DNA from: Xiphophorus maculatus
Lineage: Eukaryota > Chordata > Actinopteri > Cyprinodontiformes > Poeciliidae
DNA length: 64,000 nt
Direction of reading: 5' to 3'
Assembly (NCBI RefSeq): GCF_002775205.1
Contig: NC_036456.1
Coordinates: 10,381,463 to 10,445,462 of the forward strand
Shown: in pieces, positions 23,955-36,000 of the stretch
Position numbering within the stretch: position 1 is the first letter of the stretch
How the letters are laid out: every line of letters begins with the position of its first letter
Notes under the pieces: generated by a model
Told to the model about the DNA's origin: nothing
Databases searched by the model: none
Seen by the model: the letters and a program-made list of their open reading frames with translations, nothing else
Translations under genes and position numbers: made by a program

Positions 23955-24265
23955 TGTTCTCCTCTCTGTGTGCTCTGCCTGCCTGGCACCACTGCCATTA
24001 CCCTCAGGTTTGCATGTTATTGTTCCAGTTTTCCAGCCACTGAGCAGCAAACAACCTGAAGGAGTGGGGTTAATCATCGACAGCCTCATCTGGAGAATTG
24101 CTGTACAGTGCAGATTGTGTGCAACATATTCTTTGAAATATACATTTTGTTGAACATTGAAGAGTAAAATGTGAGAATCGTCTCGGGGTGGACTCCTGCC
24201 TTTGAAATCGAAACAGTTCAAAGAGGGGTTTTACTTTGCAGAAGGTGTCCTTGCATGTATGTGGG

Positions 24266-24298
24266 GGTGTGTGTGCGTGTGTGTGTGTGTGTGTGTGC
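24266..24298. repeat. (GT)n microsatellite
   Basis: A GT repeat with one GC interruption. Confidence 0.95.
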
Positions 24299-26859
24299 AG
24301 GTGTTATTTCTGCACACGTCACGAGGCAGAAAGTGAGTCCAGGGTTAGCTTTTACCACAGATATAAACTCCCACTAACAGCTGAGTCAGGACGCTGGAGC
24401 ATCACCGCCGCTCGTCTCTTACCTCAGCTGAGGGATTTGCTTCTCAGACTCAGAAAACGAGGAATTTCTAACTCTGTCGTGGCAGAAACTTTCCTCCTAA
24501 ATATGATCCTCAATTAGATTTGTATGCAAGTCATGACTCTTGGTCAGATTTTAAGGATTTTTTTGATATTCTGCTCCCAGGTATCTATCAGTTGAATTAG
24601 TTTGGAAATTCATGATCTGAGTTTTGCTCTGTGTTGATCAAACTAAAGGAAACTCTTCCCAAGCAACAGTGATGTCTCATCTCAGAGATTTAATTTTTTT
24701 GTTTGTTTGTTTTTCTGACGTCAGTCTGTGAAAATGACTGTTTCTCTGAGATCACTGCTGATGTCTTTCCTTCTTGGCATTGTTCTGGTTATGTGGAGAA
24801 CACAGATGTATGTTAGAAGTCCTGCTTTCACAGCGGTCCACTCACTTGCTGATTACCAGCTAAACATGTAGGTTTTATTAGCAATACCTTGCAAAACTTT
24901 GAGATCAGAGTGTAACAATTTTTTCATGGACAGCTTTTTTATGCTGACTGTTTTGGCAGTGTATTTTTATGCATTTAAGGAAATATTAAGGATCAGAATC
25001 TGGAACAGAGACCATTATTTATATTACATCCAACAAACCCAGCAAATGGAAGGGGACGAGCCTCATTTTTACTCTAATTAAATGTTACTTATAGTGAAAA
25101 CCAACTCATTCATAAATATTTTAAACCTTGGTTAGATTAAAGAACATCACGCCTCCATTTTTGCAATAACTGTTTAAAAACATCCTTTATAAATCATACT
25201 GCAGTAATAACAGTAGAATAATATTTGACCTCTTGACCTTCTTGTTTTTAGCATACATCCTGGTCCAGACGGGACTAATAGGATAACTGCTTCTCCTAAT
25301 GTGTCCTTTCTGTGCTGAAACACAAACTGCAGTGACCATTTCCCAAATCTATCACCTGGCAGCGATTTTATCAAACCTCTTCCTGCGACTCTGATCACAT
25401 TATTGTAATTAGAGGCGATCTACCAGCGAGAAAACAAAACGACCCCATTGATTTGATATTGACCAGATGAAGAAGATGATGAAGGAAGCATCACAGCCTC
25501 AGTTAAAGCCATTACAGTGCCATGATCAGAACAATAAGTGTGATTGTGTTTGACCACAAACTTCTTAAAGCCTCGCTGATTAAAAGGTGATAAAAGGTCG
25601 AGGAGGAAACAATGTCACTTTCCTCTTTTTGAGATACAGTGAATGAGCATTTGACTATTCAAACATGAGTGTTAATGTTTTTAAGCCTTTGCTGATTTTA
25701 ATGAGGAAAAGTTTAAAGGAAGAATAATGAAACAATAGGAGGCCGGATGCAGAGTGAAAAAGCCAAAGATAATCAGACTGAAAATGGTGCCTAGTTTTGG
25801 ACATTTGTAATTGAGATATTTTCTCTAAATAATAGCTTGGAATGCGTTTTTTATTGGATATCTGCCTGAAACATCCTATTTCAATGAGCATCTCTGCACT
25901 AAAAGCTTAACAGAATGCTGAGTTTTATTTTATTTCAATCATGACGAGAAAATAAAAGTAAAAGAAACTAAAACTTAAATATGACAACATTCAGCTGAAT
26001 GTTGTGAAACTAAAGAAAAACGTATAAAACTGAAATAATCTGTTTTATAATAATCTGTCAGCAGCTATTAGGCCACTAAGTTATTGAACAGTTTGACACG
26101 TCAAAAATAACGCATCAATCTTTGGTTACGATTCTTAAAAAAATCTTTCTGTTTTTCATGAATGAGAACAAAATGTGGTTTACAATCTGTTGATGGATTT
26201 TTATTTTATTATTTTACACAAACCACCATTGCATGTAAACAGGAGCTACGTCCCAAAATAGAGACTGTCCACAGCTAGAGAGGCAGTTTGCGGCTTGTTC
26301 AGAGATAATGACTCAGCATCAGCCCTCAAATTATCCATAATAACTAAACTATGTTTCTCATGATGACGCACTAAAAACTGTCCAGGGAAGCTGGTTTGCT
26401 GCAGCAAAACGTCAACAAGCTGCTTCCTAATGGCAAAAGCGCATGGACGGTGTCTGAGTGGCCAAGCTCCTTCCTGCTGGTGAACACAACAAGACCAAAA
26501 GCATTTTCCACAGATTCAAGGAAAACCGCCTCCATTTTTGAAAGATTTAGAAAAAAAACCCATTGAATTTCTGTGTGACTGGGCTTTAGTTTTTTAATTT
26601 TGATCATTTAATCAGAGTGCTGAGGAACTTTTTATTAGTAATCCATGACTTTCCTTATATGGGATACAAACATGGCACGTCACAGAGGCTTGTTTCCAGT
26701 AGCAATGTGCAGAAGAGACCCACAGTCATCCTGTTACCACAGACAGTGAGCAGGACGGGAAATAAGGGAAAGAAATCCCCAAAGTTCACTGCTGGCTGGA
26801 GAACTGCAGCATCTTAGGGTCACCAAGTCTCCATAACAACCATTTGACATTGTTTACAA
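24299..26859. other. Intergenic DNA, nothing recognised
   Basis: No exon, RNA gene or confident repeat. A perfect 8-base CRE palindrome (TGACGTCA) occurs at about 24,717-24,724 but has no supporting promoter context. Confidence 0.4.
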
Positions 26860-26869
26860 TCCAGGGTTT

Positions 26870-27095
26870 CCTTCTGTGTATTATAAGCCTGGTGGGCCAT
26901 CAGGCTTTACTTGTGGCCCCACCAGGCTAAGCATTGCTTATTTATTCTAGTTTTTTTTATTTTTATGTTTGCCTTTTTTAAGACTTTGTAGTCGGTATTC
27001 AAGCATTAATCTTCCAATAACACATAATCATCCAGGCAGAATGAGGCCCCAGCGTCCCAACCACTGGGCTTAGCAGGTTTTCTGGGGGAAACTCT
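26870..27095 (+). repeat. Interspersed repeat, copy A (non-autonomous transposon-like)
   Basis: It runs from 'gtgtattataagcctggtgggccatcaggctttacttgtg' to 'cttagcaggttttctgggggaaac'. The reverse complement occurs at 56,485-56,775 with the same order of landmarks (AAGCCTGGTGG, AAGCAATGCTTA-type, ATTAATCTTCCAATAACACATAA, GTTTTCTGGGGGAAAC). A truncated right-end copy is at 45,270-45,352. No coding capacity. Confidence 0.7.
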
Positions 27096-27240
27096 GCAAG
27101 TTTCCCATTTACCTGGGAGTGAGTCCAGGTAAATGCCTTTTTCCACCCTACCACCACAAACACAAACAAGTGAAGTTTGGTAAACTCTTCTGGGACTTTA
27201 ACTGAGGAACAATCACTCCAGGGTTGATTGACTGACCTGA
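27096..27240 (+). mobile_element. Tc1-like fragment adjoining repeat copy A
   Basis: The phrase 'aatgcctttttccaccctaccaccacaaac...ggtaaactcttctgggactttaactg' recurs in diverged form at 44,998-45,115. There it continues into 'gtgtcctctggtctgatgaggctaaaatt', a Tc1 transposase-coding phrase (WSDET/A K). Confidence 0.45.
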
Positions 27241-27289
27241 GCTTGATAAGCCTGTTTCCCTCTTTTGTGTATCTGCTCCGTCTTCTCAA

Positions 27290-28240
27290 ACTGTGACAGA
27301 TGGCCGCTCGCGCTGAGTCAGGTTCTGATTCTGCTGGAGGTTTCTTCCTGTTAAAGAGGAGCTTTTCCTCTCCGCTGTCGCTGCATGCATGCTCTGTATG
27401 AAAGACAGGAGTGAAGTCAGGAGGAGTGAATGCTGCAAATCGGTGACCGTGTGCAATCTGCTGGGTTTATATTTCTTTAGATTTGCTACATTAACAAGCT
27501 GACATTGAAATGAATTCAACTTTGATGGAGCCCAGAATCAGCTCCAGCCTCAACCAATCCACCCAAACAGCCTCCATGCTAACACCACCCTGGGCAACCA
27601 CCCACTACCTCCTTCTAATGGACTACAAGAGAAAACTAAGTGACAGATTAATGTTGCCAATGCTGATTTTACTCAATTTCAATCTCAATTTTGCCCTCTG
27701 AATAAATGTAGTGGTTGACTTTTTCCTCTGCATCTGTAAATCAATGTAATCCCTGCCTTTTAATCTGCTCTGTGGATTTTATACTAAATCCCTAGAGTTG
27801 CTTCCGGAGTAAAATTGTGTTGTGGACAACAACCACGATGCTGCCGCTGAAAGCCTCTGTGCTGCCGGAGCGACCTTGACCGAAATAACAAAAAACCCTC
27901 CCTGCTCTGAATGCGCTGCAGTCCAGCTGCGCTCCAATAAATTCCCACCGCTTAACAAGGATTTGAGATGAAACATTAAGTTTAAAAAAAAATAAAGAAT
28001 CTGAAGAATTATTTTTCAAAGGTACACACAAAACATTTGCGGTTGCTTTATTTTATTTAATTGAACCTTAAAAGATTTTTTTTTTTAAACTTGACTGAAG
28101 TCAGACAACATGCAAATGGATCTCAGTAATTAGAGTGTGATTGGAAATTTATTTTTTGTGATAACTTACTTCAAACTGAGAACAGACCAGGATCCAGATC
28201 CAGGACCTTCAAGGGACACCCTGCCCCACTTTGAGGCCCA
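27290..28240. other. Intergenic DNA, nothing recognised
   Basis: Open frames here (such as 27,792-28,031, minus) show no family resemblance, splice context or repeat identity. Confidence 0.4.
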
Positions 28241-28340
28241 CGTTACAAGCATGTGTTTTATGTTACAAGCATGTATTTTATGTTACAAGCATGTATTTTA
28301 TGTTACAAGCATGTATTTTATGTTACAAGCATGTGTTTTT
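28241..28340. repeat. 20-bp minisatellite, 5 units
   Basis: Five head-to-tail units of TGTTACAAGCATGTATTTTA lie at 28,241, 28,261, 28,281, 28,301 and 28,321. The three middle units are identical. The outer ones differ at one to three positions (ATGTGTTTT in place of ATGTATTTT; first base C in the first unit; last base T in the last). The short, uniform array suggests recent expansion. Confidence 0.97.
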
Positions 28341-29203
28341 AATTCTGGTGGCTAAGCCAATCAAAACCCAGTTGCTGAGATAATACAAAGCTGGCATGAG
28401 ACAAAAAAAAGAAAGAAAAGAAAACATTTTAATTCAGAAATGCAATTTTAAGGCCATGCTGTTTGGTAAATAATGAATTACGCTAAAGAAGCTTGCTCTT
28501 TACAGAGTGCTGTATCTAAGCATATAGATGGAAAATTGAGTGGAAGGAAACAGTGTGGTGCTGAAAAAGGTATAATTGCAGATTTGAGCGAATCCAACCT
28601 GGACCTCAGAAAAACCTCTGCCTAATTCCGGCAGTTCATATTATTGTATTAAAGTATTTTTATATATATATCATTTTGTATAGTAACAATTTATTCATTT
28701 GAGAAACTCTACACCAAAATCGTCAAACCATATAGAGAAACACCTGAAATTTGTTTTGAGCAACTGTAATATTTTAAGATTTCACTTTCTAAATGTCAAA
28801 TTCCTGAAATAAAATACATTTATGATTACACCGTGTTGAAATGGGTCTGCATTGACCTAGCACTGATCAGACTAATTGATATAATTATTCGATTTCAGGT
28901 AAACTTTGACCAGAGAACTACAGCAACAATTCACGACAGGGTGCAAACTTCCTGACACATTGCATCTTGTGCGAATAAAGCAGGGATGGAGTGAGTGAGC
29001 TGTCAGCGAACCACGCAGCACGGAAAGTGAGTCGTGACGTCTGTGTAGAATAAAATGGGGGGCTAAATTTAGAAGCAGCGTCCTGAATAATAACTGAGGC
29101 TCTGTGAGGCAAAACATGGGACAGAAGGTGAACTGAGACAGAGCGTAACTGCGCGGTGAGGAGCTGCTGCCTAGAAAATTGCTTTTATTTATTTTTGTGC
29201 GTG

Positions 29204-29206
<3 letters not shown>
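28341..29206. other. Intergenic DNA upstream of slc7a8, nothing recognised
   Basis: AT-rich to mixed DNA. The 160-codon minus-strand frame at 28,872-29,354 crosses the (GT)n repeat and looks like chance. Confidence 0.4.
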
Positions 29207-29246
<40 letters not shown>

Positions 29247-29271
29247 GTGTGTGTGTGTGCGTGTGTGCGTG
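29207..29271. repeat. (GT)n microsatellite
   Basis: About 65 bases of GT repeat with three GC interruptions, roughly 800 bases upstream of the slc7a8 start codon. Confidence 0.97.
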
Positions 29272-29837
29272 CAGATCGGGTGAACAGCTGGTAGCTGGGG
29301 GAGGAAAAGAAAACTACAAAAAGGGAGGGTCCTGGAGAAGCTGAAAAAGAACAAAATAGACAGGAGGAGGCAGACATGGGGCGGCGCTATAATGTTTTTA
29401 TATGAAGGGGAAGTATGGATGTGAGTCCAAACACAGGTCCTCCTGTCTAAACTCTGGAGGGCAGAAGAAGAAGAAAACCAGGCTGCTGCTGCTCAGGGGG
29501 TTTTAACCAGCTGCTGGTTTTCCTGCTGCACAGAAGAGACGATGGTTGTGCCTGTTCTCACATCTGGGACGAGGACGCTGCGAGAGCTTTAGAAAAAGAT
29601 ATATTCATTATCTTGAGAACAACTTTGAATCGCAGCCGAATCACAAATACGTTCAATAGTAATCGGCATGCTTCTCCTGCCGTTCTGCCGGTGCGTAATT
29701 ACTCCAGCCAGGAAAATAAAAACATATTTCTAGGCTGTTTTGTGAAAACTTGCGGCTTATTTCCTACAATCCTTTAAAAAAAAAAAAAATACACATTTTA
29801 TTTAGTTTTCAACTCCTCCTCAAAAGCTGCTGACATC

Positions 29838-29839
<2 letters not shown>

Positions 29840-29868
<29 letters not shown>
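29840..29868. repeat. Poly(A) tract (29 A)
   Basis: An uninterrupted run of 29 A about 200 bases upstream of the slc7a8 start codon. Confidence 0.97.
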
Positions 29869-29870
<2 letters not shown>

Positions 29871-30038
29871 GGCAATCCTTCCTCTTCAGATAAAGTGCGG
29901 CACGTTTCAGTGAACATTGTCCTGTGCGCAGGGGGGGACGTGCGCACAAGGCGATTCACGCGCAGTGGGGCAAGCATCAGGTGCCGGGCGGAGGGCAGAA
30001 ACAAGACAACTTGGACAATAAATTAAAATAATAATAAT

Positions 30039-30058
30039 TATATATATATATATATATA
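30039..30058. repeat. (TA)n run in the slc7a8 leader
   Basis: Ten TA units end 11 bases before the slc7a8 ATG. Confidence 0.95.
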
Positions 30059-30069
30059 AGTGAATTAAA

Positions 30070-33000
30070 ATGACGGACGGACCAAGACAACGGAGCAGCA
30101 CGGCGGGCTCTGCCAAGGATGCGGCCGCTGAGAAGGAGTCTGGGGGAGTTGCGCTCAAGAAGGAGATCGGACTCGTGAGCGCATGTGGGATTATAGTTGG
30201 TGAGTGACTCCCTCTCTTTACTGCATCCTTGGTTTGTATACTGTGTTCACTGTTGAGTCGCGCTAATAAAAATGTAAAGCCTGTGGTCTAGGAGGGTGTC
30301 CATGCTGTTAGATTTACCTGAAACCTTCTCTTTTTAATCACTAAAACTTTTGTTATCTGCCTTTATTGAGAGTGCACTCACTCGCTCGCTCGCTCACTCG
30401 CTCACTCACTCACTCGCTCACTCACTCACTCACTCACTCACTCACCTCTGCTGCTCAGGATTTATCAACCCAAGGAAGTTTTTAGAGGCACATGACTGGG
30501 GGGCTTAAAAGTCTGTTTGCACAACTTGAGGCTGAATTTTTTGCCCATTTTTCTTTGCCAAACGTCAAACTGTATGGATCATATTTGTGTGGACATCAGC
30601 TTTAAGTTAGATCCCCCCCTTACCCCCCCCAGCATGGTACTGCCACCTCCCAGTTCAATCATTGAGATGGTACATTCAGGGTGATGTGCTTTGTTTGTTT
30701 TCCACCACTCATGTCCTCCTGTATGTAGATCGTCTTCTTCTGAATCTTTAATCTTTAGTCCTCTGTGTGTGGACGCAGAGGACTTCCTGTTGGCTTCTCT
30801 CAGCAGTTCAGCCCAGCTTCCAACTTTTCCACATTCGTAGACTTAAAGCTTTCCCCATCAACAGTCTCCCTTTGTGTGTCTGGAGTTGTGTGTGCGTGAG
30901 AAGCAGAAACACACACAACTTTCAGTTACTGTCCATCTCTCAATTTTCAGATGATTTCATCATCTGAAAATGGAGGATGCAGTCAAATGGAAAGCTCAGT
31001 TTGGGGATGTTCACAGCCTTGGACTTCCGTCTCGTTTCTAGAGCAAATATCTTAGCACACTTGAAATGAGACAAAACCAACTTACAAGTAACATTTCAGC
31101 AACATGTAGCACCTTGTTCCAAGTCAGTAATTTCTTCATATTTATAAAAAAGTACTAGTTCCACTTGCAGACGATTTTACTTATAGCTAGTACATAAAAC
31201 AATCCCCTATTTCTTGCTTAAAAGTTACTTAGTTATTTTTGTCTTATTTCAAGTGTACTAAGATATTTGAACTAGAAACCAAAAATACTTGGTAAAAAAA
31301 AGTTTGTGTTTTTACAGTGTATAATAACTTAACCCTGTTAAATTTCTCCACCACACTCTCCATGATTTGTTTGCTGGCTTCGTTGAGGCCGCTTGTTCAC
31401 TAAGATTCTCGAACAAACCTTTGAGACGTTCACAGCACAGCTGGATCGACGCTAAGGTTAAATTTCATGGATATGGACTCTACGTAATAATTAAACAGGA
31501 CAAAATGTGGAAACATTCGACGTGTTTGGACATTCTTTGCAAGGCGCTGTAGGTCACAGAGAATCAGCTCAGTCTGGTCAATGGGTGTCAAATTGATCCG
31601 CATTGTTTCATTCAGCATTTTGATCTTTTTCCTGCAACCTTTTGCTACCAAAGTGCAATCAAAACGAGTTACCGGATGTCTCAGCACGCATTTTATAGTA
31701 AAATTCAAGAAATAAAGCAATCTCTGATACTTTATTGGCACCGTTAGCTTCGTCATTAAGCCTAACTTAGCACAGAGACGGTCTAATGACAGCGAGAGGG
31801 TGACGGGACTGAACTGAGGTCAGTCAGGCCGAAACAATCCAGAGGACAAACATGTAAAGATAACCCCATCAGTCTGATCAATACCGACTAGTGGGCCTAA
31901 ACATGCTGCAGGATGTCCAGACGGAGCGAGGCTGATCGTCACTGGACGGGAGGGGAGGTGGGGGTGACTCATTTGTGTGTTTCCAAGGTAACGAGAGGAA
32001 AGCGAGAGAGAGAGGGGGGGGAGAGTCAAGGCGACGGCGAGAGTGCGAACGGCACAGTGTCCTCCCAGGAGGTTTGCTGACAGAGGAAGAGCGAGAGAAG
32101 TGGAGAACAGATAGAAAGATGTGGAAAGCAACAGTCGAGAGGTTTAAATCCAGTTGCTGCTTATTGAGTGAATCGTTAATGCATGGAGCAGCCTGCAAGA
32201 CAAACCTAAAATCATCAGACGTCTTCTTTTCCTTTTGGTTTGACCAAATATACTGATTGTCAAACACAAATCCTCATCTCAGGATAATTTATCCCAAAAT
32301 CCACCAGGCTTGTTTGCAAAGTTAGAAGAAAAATGTGATGTTCGAAGCATAGATGATACTTTCTTAAAAGTAATATTTCATGTAGTTGTGTTCTTACCAC
32401 CACTCCTAAAAATGTTTTGTTTTTTTTAATCTCACTTTTTGGTTTCCTTTTCTTTTTATTCGGTTGTTTTTAATTAATTCAATCGCAACAATTTCACACG
32501 ATCAAAATGTTCCTTCACAAGTTCACCTTTCAGACGGTGATCAACTCACCAATTAAATGGTTTAAAATGCCACATGGAGTAAGAACTTTAGATACACATC
32601 CAATTAAGGATCAGATATATGGATCTGACTAGAAAAATCACATTTTAGACAGGCATTAAAAATCAGACCTGGGTCATATTTAGACAAAAAACAGTCCGAC
32701 TTTTTGCCACTTTTTCCTACAGTGAACCAGAAAAGGCGTAGATAAATATAGCAAGTCATGCAAGAAACTCTAAACACGTTTGGCAACGAAACTGGAGTGA
32801 GGCAAAACATAGATTAGTAGGTATAGCATAGTGGAGGACCTGTGATGCTGTGGGTCTCTTCTCTAACAACTTCACTGAAATGTCCCATTGATTCCACCAG
32901 TAACGCGAGAACGGATCATCTCTGGGTAAAAGCCAAATAAACTAAGAATATGTGTGCAACTCAGCAGAGAAATGGTTCAACAGACACAAAACGCCCTTCT

Positions 33001-36000
33001 CCCTTGGCTGTTGCAGTAATCAGAACTAAGACCTACAGAAAATAGGAAATTATTCAAAAAGGTTGTGCAGAGAGGAAGATATCATAAAATGTTTAGAGGA
33101 TTATTTTATGCTGCTTTGACTTGGCTGATGAAATAACATTTAGGCACACAGCTGTTAACTTGAAGGTGTATTTCTGTGGCCCACAGAAATAGCTACGGTG
33201 GGCCGGATTTGGCCTGCGGGCCTCGAGTTTGGCACACGTGTCCTAAGCAGTCTCTTATTCAGATTTTATTATTACTATTATTATTTTTAGGTGTGAGAGA
33301 TTATGCAACTACAATAAAAAAGGAATTTCTTTCAGGCTTCTTACGCGTCCAACCTGGAGGGACAATCAATGCGTCTGGCACAGCAGACACAGGAGAGTTT
33401 ATGAGAGCAAATAGCTTACAAATCAGAGTCATTCAAAATGTGAACACAGTTCTTAACAAGAGATAACAGTGCATTATTGAAGCATCAGCTCCACCCGTTG
33501 CTAGTATCAGTGCTGCATCACTTTGTTTATCTCTCCCTGTTCATCTGAATGGTAATTCCAGCGCCGAGGATTTTACAGAGTCGCCACAGAAGGACAAATG
33601 ACTTTGTCCTTCACCAAAGTAATTCATTCGCGCTCGCTCCGGTCAGGTCGCCACGTGCCAGAGAGATGCGAGCTCAGGTGACGTGGATAATGCCTGGAAA
33701 GGTGTTAAGTGCACAAGGACTTCAAACACTTTTTTATGGTCCGTTGTGTGCGTTTATCTAACGGGTAATCCAGCAACGCGCGGCGTCGTGACACGTAGAT
33801 TGCAAGTGAACTTTTGGCCACTTCTGAGGACTCCGCCCTGATAATGCTGTTTTATTAACTTCTGTGGTTTACTGTGCCCCGCTGAACTACCAGCACATCT
33901 TTAGCGCTCATTACAAACACAAGATTTAAAAGCAGTTTAGTGGGATGAGGAAAAAACAACATTCTGTCGTCCAGTTTTAGCTCATCGCTGTTCATAAGCC
34001 TGAGGTTTCTGTGTCGTCTTACTGCTGAGGGGAGGCTAGCGAGAATGAATCTGAGTGTGTTTTAAAATTAGCTGATTATCAATCATAAAGCTGCACAAGT
34101 ACACAGTGTTTGAGTTGGAAATGTTTTTGGCTGGGAGGTCAATGAAACAGGGAGGCCCTGACAAAAAGTTCACACTGAGTTTCATTTCTCTTAGGTGTCA
34201 TAACGTCACCGAGGAATAAACAGTTTAATTAAACTGCTTAACACATCAACATGCAGATTCTTAATTTTAGCCAATTTTTACAGCAAACCTTTACTAAAAT
34301 TCCTCATGAAGTTTCATAATCCCTACAAGATTTCTTCATAGCGATATAATAATTGCAATTTGTTTGTGTTTCTTCTCCTGACCTACAAGCCTTTATAGTT
34401 CATTTGTTTTAAATAAGGATAAAAAAAACCGCATAGCGCTATCATAATGTCCCTCTGAGGCTGAAGACTTGTTGCAGCCATAAAGAAAACCAAAGGTCAC
34501 CAGAAGCAGATATGTGCTCTTCCCCTGTCAAACAGGAGTGCAGTAATAAAAAAATGGCTTTTTCTTTTCTTTGTGAAAAGAGGAACTCTCATATTTCTGA
34601 AAGCAAGTAATCTGACACCTCAGACGTTTTTCTTTGCTGATCTACTGCTTCTTAAAACTGACTTGAACTGTGTTCAGTTAAAGTCGAGACTCAGCCAGCT
34701 GGTTGGGAGCTGCTTTAACCCCCAGCCCCCAAAAAAAGACAAAAAAAAAGCACCTACAAATAGGTAGGTGCATTGAAATGAGAGAAGTTGAAATGAGAAC
34801 AGGAAACGCCACGATTCCCTAACAGTCAGCAGTTTGGCTCACGTCTGTGCAGAGCCGCACATGACCGTTGGACGCACAGCATGCTTGACTCGATCACCTC
34901 TACCACACATCTTGCAGACTCAGTCCATTCAGGACAGGAGGGCTGGTAAACTTAACCAAAGTTTGTCTTTGGAAGAAGCAAATCAGAGACGGCAGAAGCC
35001 GCAAAATCGTGGGCTGAGTTAGCACTTTTTTTCCCTCAAAGGTCAAAGGTCATGCACTGTAGATCTGTCCTCTTATAAATATGTCAAGGTAATCAAGGGA
35101 ACAGAGAGCTTCTTGTTCTTTTTACCTGCGAGTGAAGTTGCGTAATCAGGCAGGTGACCTCAGTGCTATCACCATCTTCAAACTTTACCGGTGGTAAAGC
35201 CTTACCTGTAAAGTTTCCAATAAAATCTTTAAATCGCTCATTTTATGTGTCTGGATACTTTGAATCAAGAGGATATAATTTTGCAGGGTTTAAAATAAAC
35301 ACTTGTTTTTCTCTGACACTAATAGGTTAAATAGCTTACTACACTTTATGGGCAGGAGTGACAGGAGCTCAACAATGTGACACTATCATCATAACTCTGA
35401 CTTCTGAACTGCTGCAGCCGGTTCAGCCAATCATCCAGCTCGTTAGATTCAAAGCCGGCGATCTTTGACTTCTGGCTGCCTAACGCAGAGTGAAACCCCA
35501 GTAAATCCTGAATGTCCCCCACTGGACGCTGTGGCTGTATGGCAGGCCAATCAGCGCTCCCTCCAACTTTTTTTGCGAAAACGTCACTTTGACGCTCAGC
35601 GGTTCTGTCAGGATATTCTGCGTCCACCTTTAATCCCTCTTTGCACTCGTTCACCCCTGCTTTCTGTCGTTCACACATCTCTGCTCAGTCAGCATAACAC
35701 ATCCCCTGGTTTTTTTTGTTTTTTTTAACTCTCTTCCGTTTGAGTCTGCTAATCCACTGCCTGATTTTGAGTTTGCTTTTCTGCTTAGTTTGTCTGTAAC
35801 CTTTAGTTGATGTCTTGCTAATGTGGCAAATAAGACGATGACGCCGTCCTTTACTAAAAAAAAAAAAAAAAATTGGACAAATGTGAAAGAAAGTGACGGT
35901 AAACGAGAAATTTGAGTTTTTTGGGGGGGGTTTAAGTGGCACTAGTTGAAAAAAGTCTATTCTTGTTAAACCTGCACTGAAACCTGGCTCCTCTCCCCCC

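Larger units (their letters stand above)
29380..30069 (+). promoter_or_regulatory. slc7a8: slc7a8 5' flank and 5' UTR
   Basis: This is the 700 bases before the slc7a8 ATG. A TATA-like cluster (CTATAATGTTTTTATATG) lies at about 29,387-29,404. A 29-base poly(A) tract lies at 29,840-29,868, CpG-containing DNA (GTGCGCA, CACGCGCAG, GCCGGGCGG) at about 29,895-29,995, and a (TA)n run at 30,039-30,058, ending 11 bases before the ATG. The start codon has A at -3. The transcription start cannot be fixed from sequence. Confidence 0.5.

Noticed and set aside
24717..24724. Perfect CRE palindrome TGACGTCA
   Set aside because: It is a lone 8-mer in intergenic DNA with no nearby start site; expected by chance in a window this size.
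28241..28340. Regularly spaced repeats resembling a CRISPR array
   Set aside because: The units are directly adjacent with no spacers and the DNA is eukaryotic; this is a minisatellite.
28872..29354. 160-codon open frame on the minus strand
   Set aside because: Its central part is a Thr/His run from the (GT)n microsatellite. It has no family resemblance or splice context.
35346..35678. 110-codon minus-strand open frame in slc7a8 intron 1
   Set aside because: No family recognised and no splice or promoter context. It may be a repeat remnant, but I could not support it.
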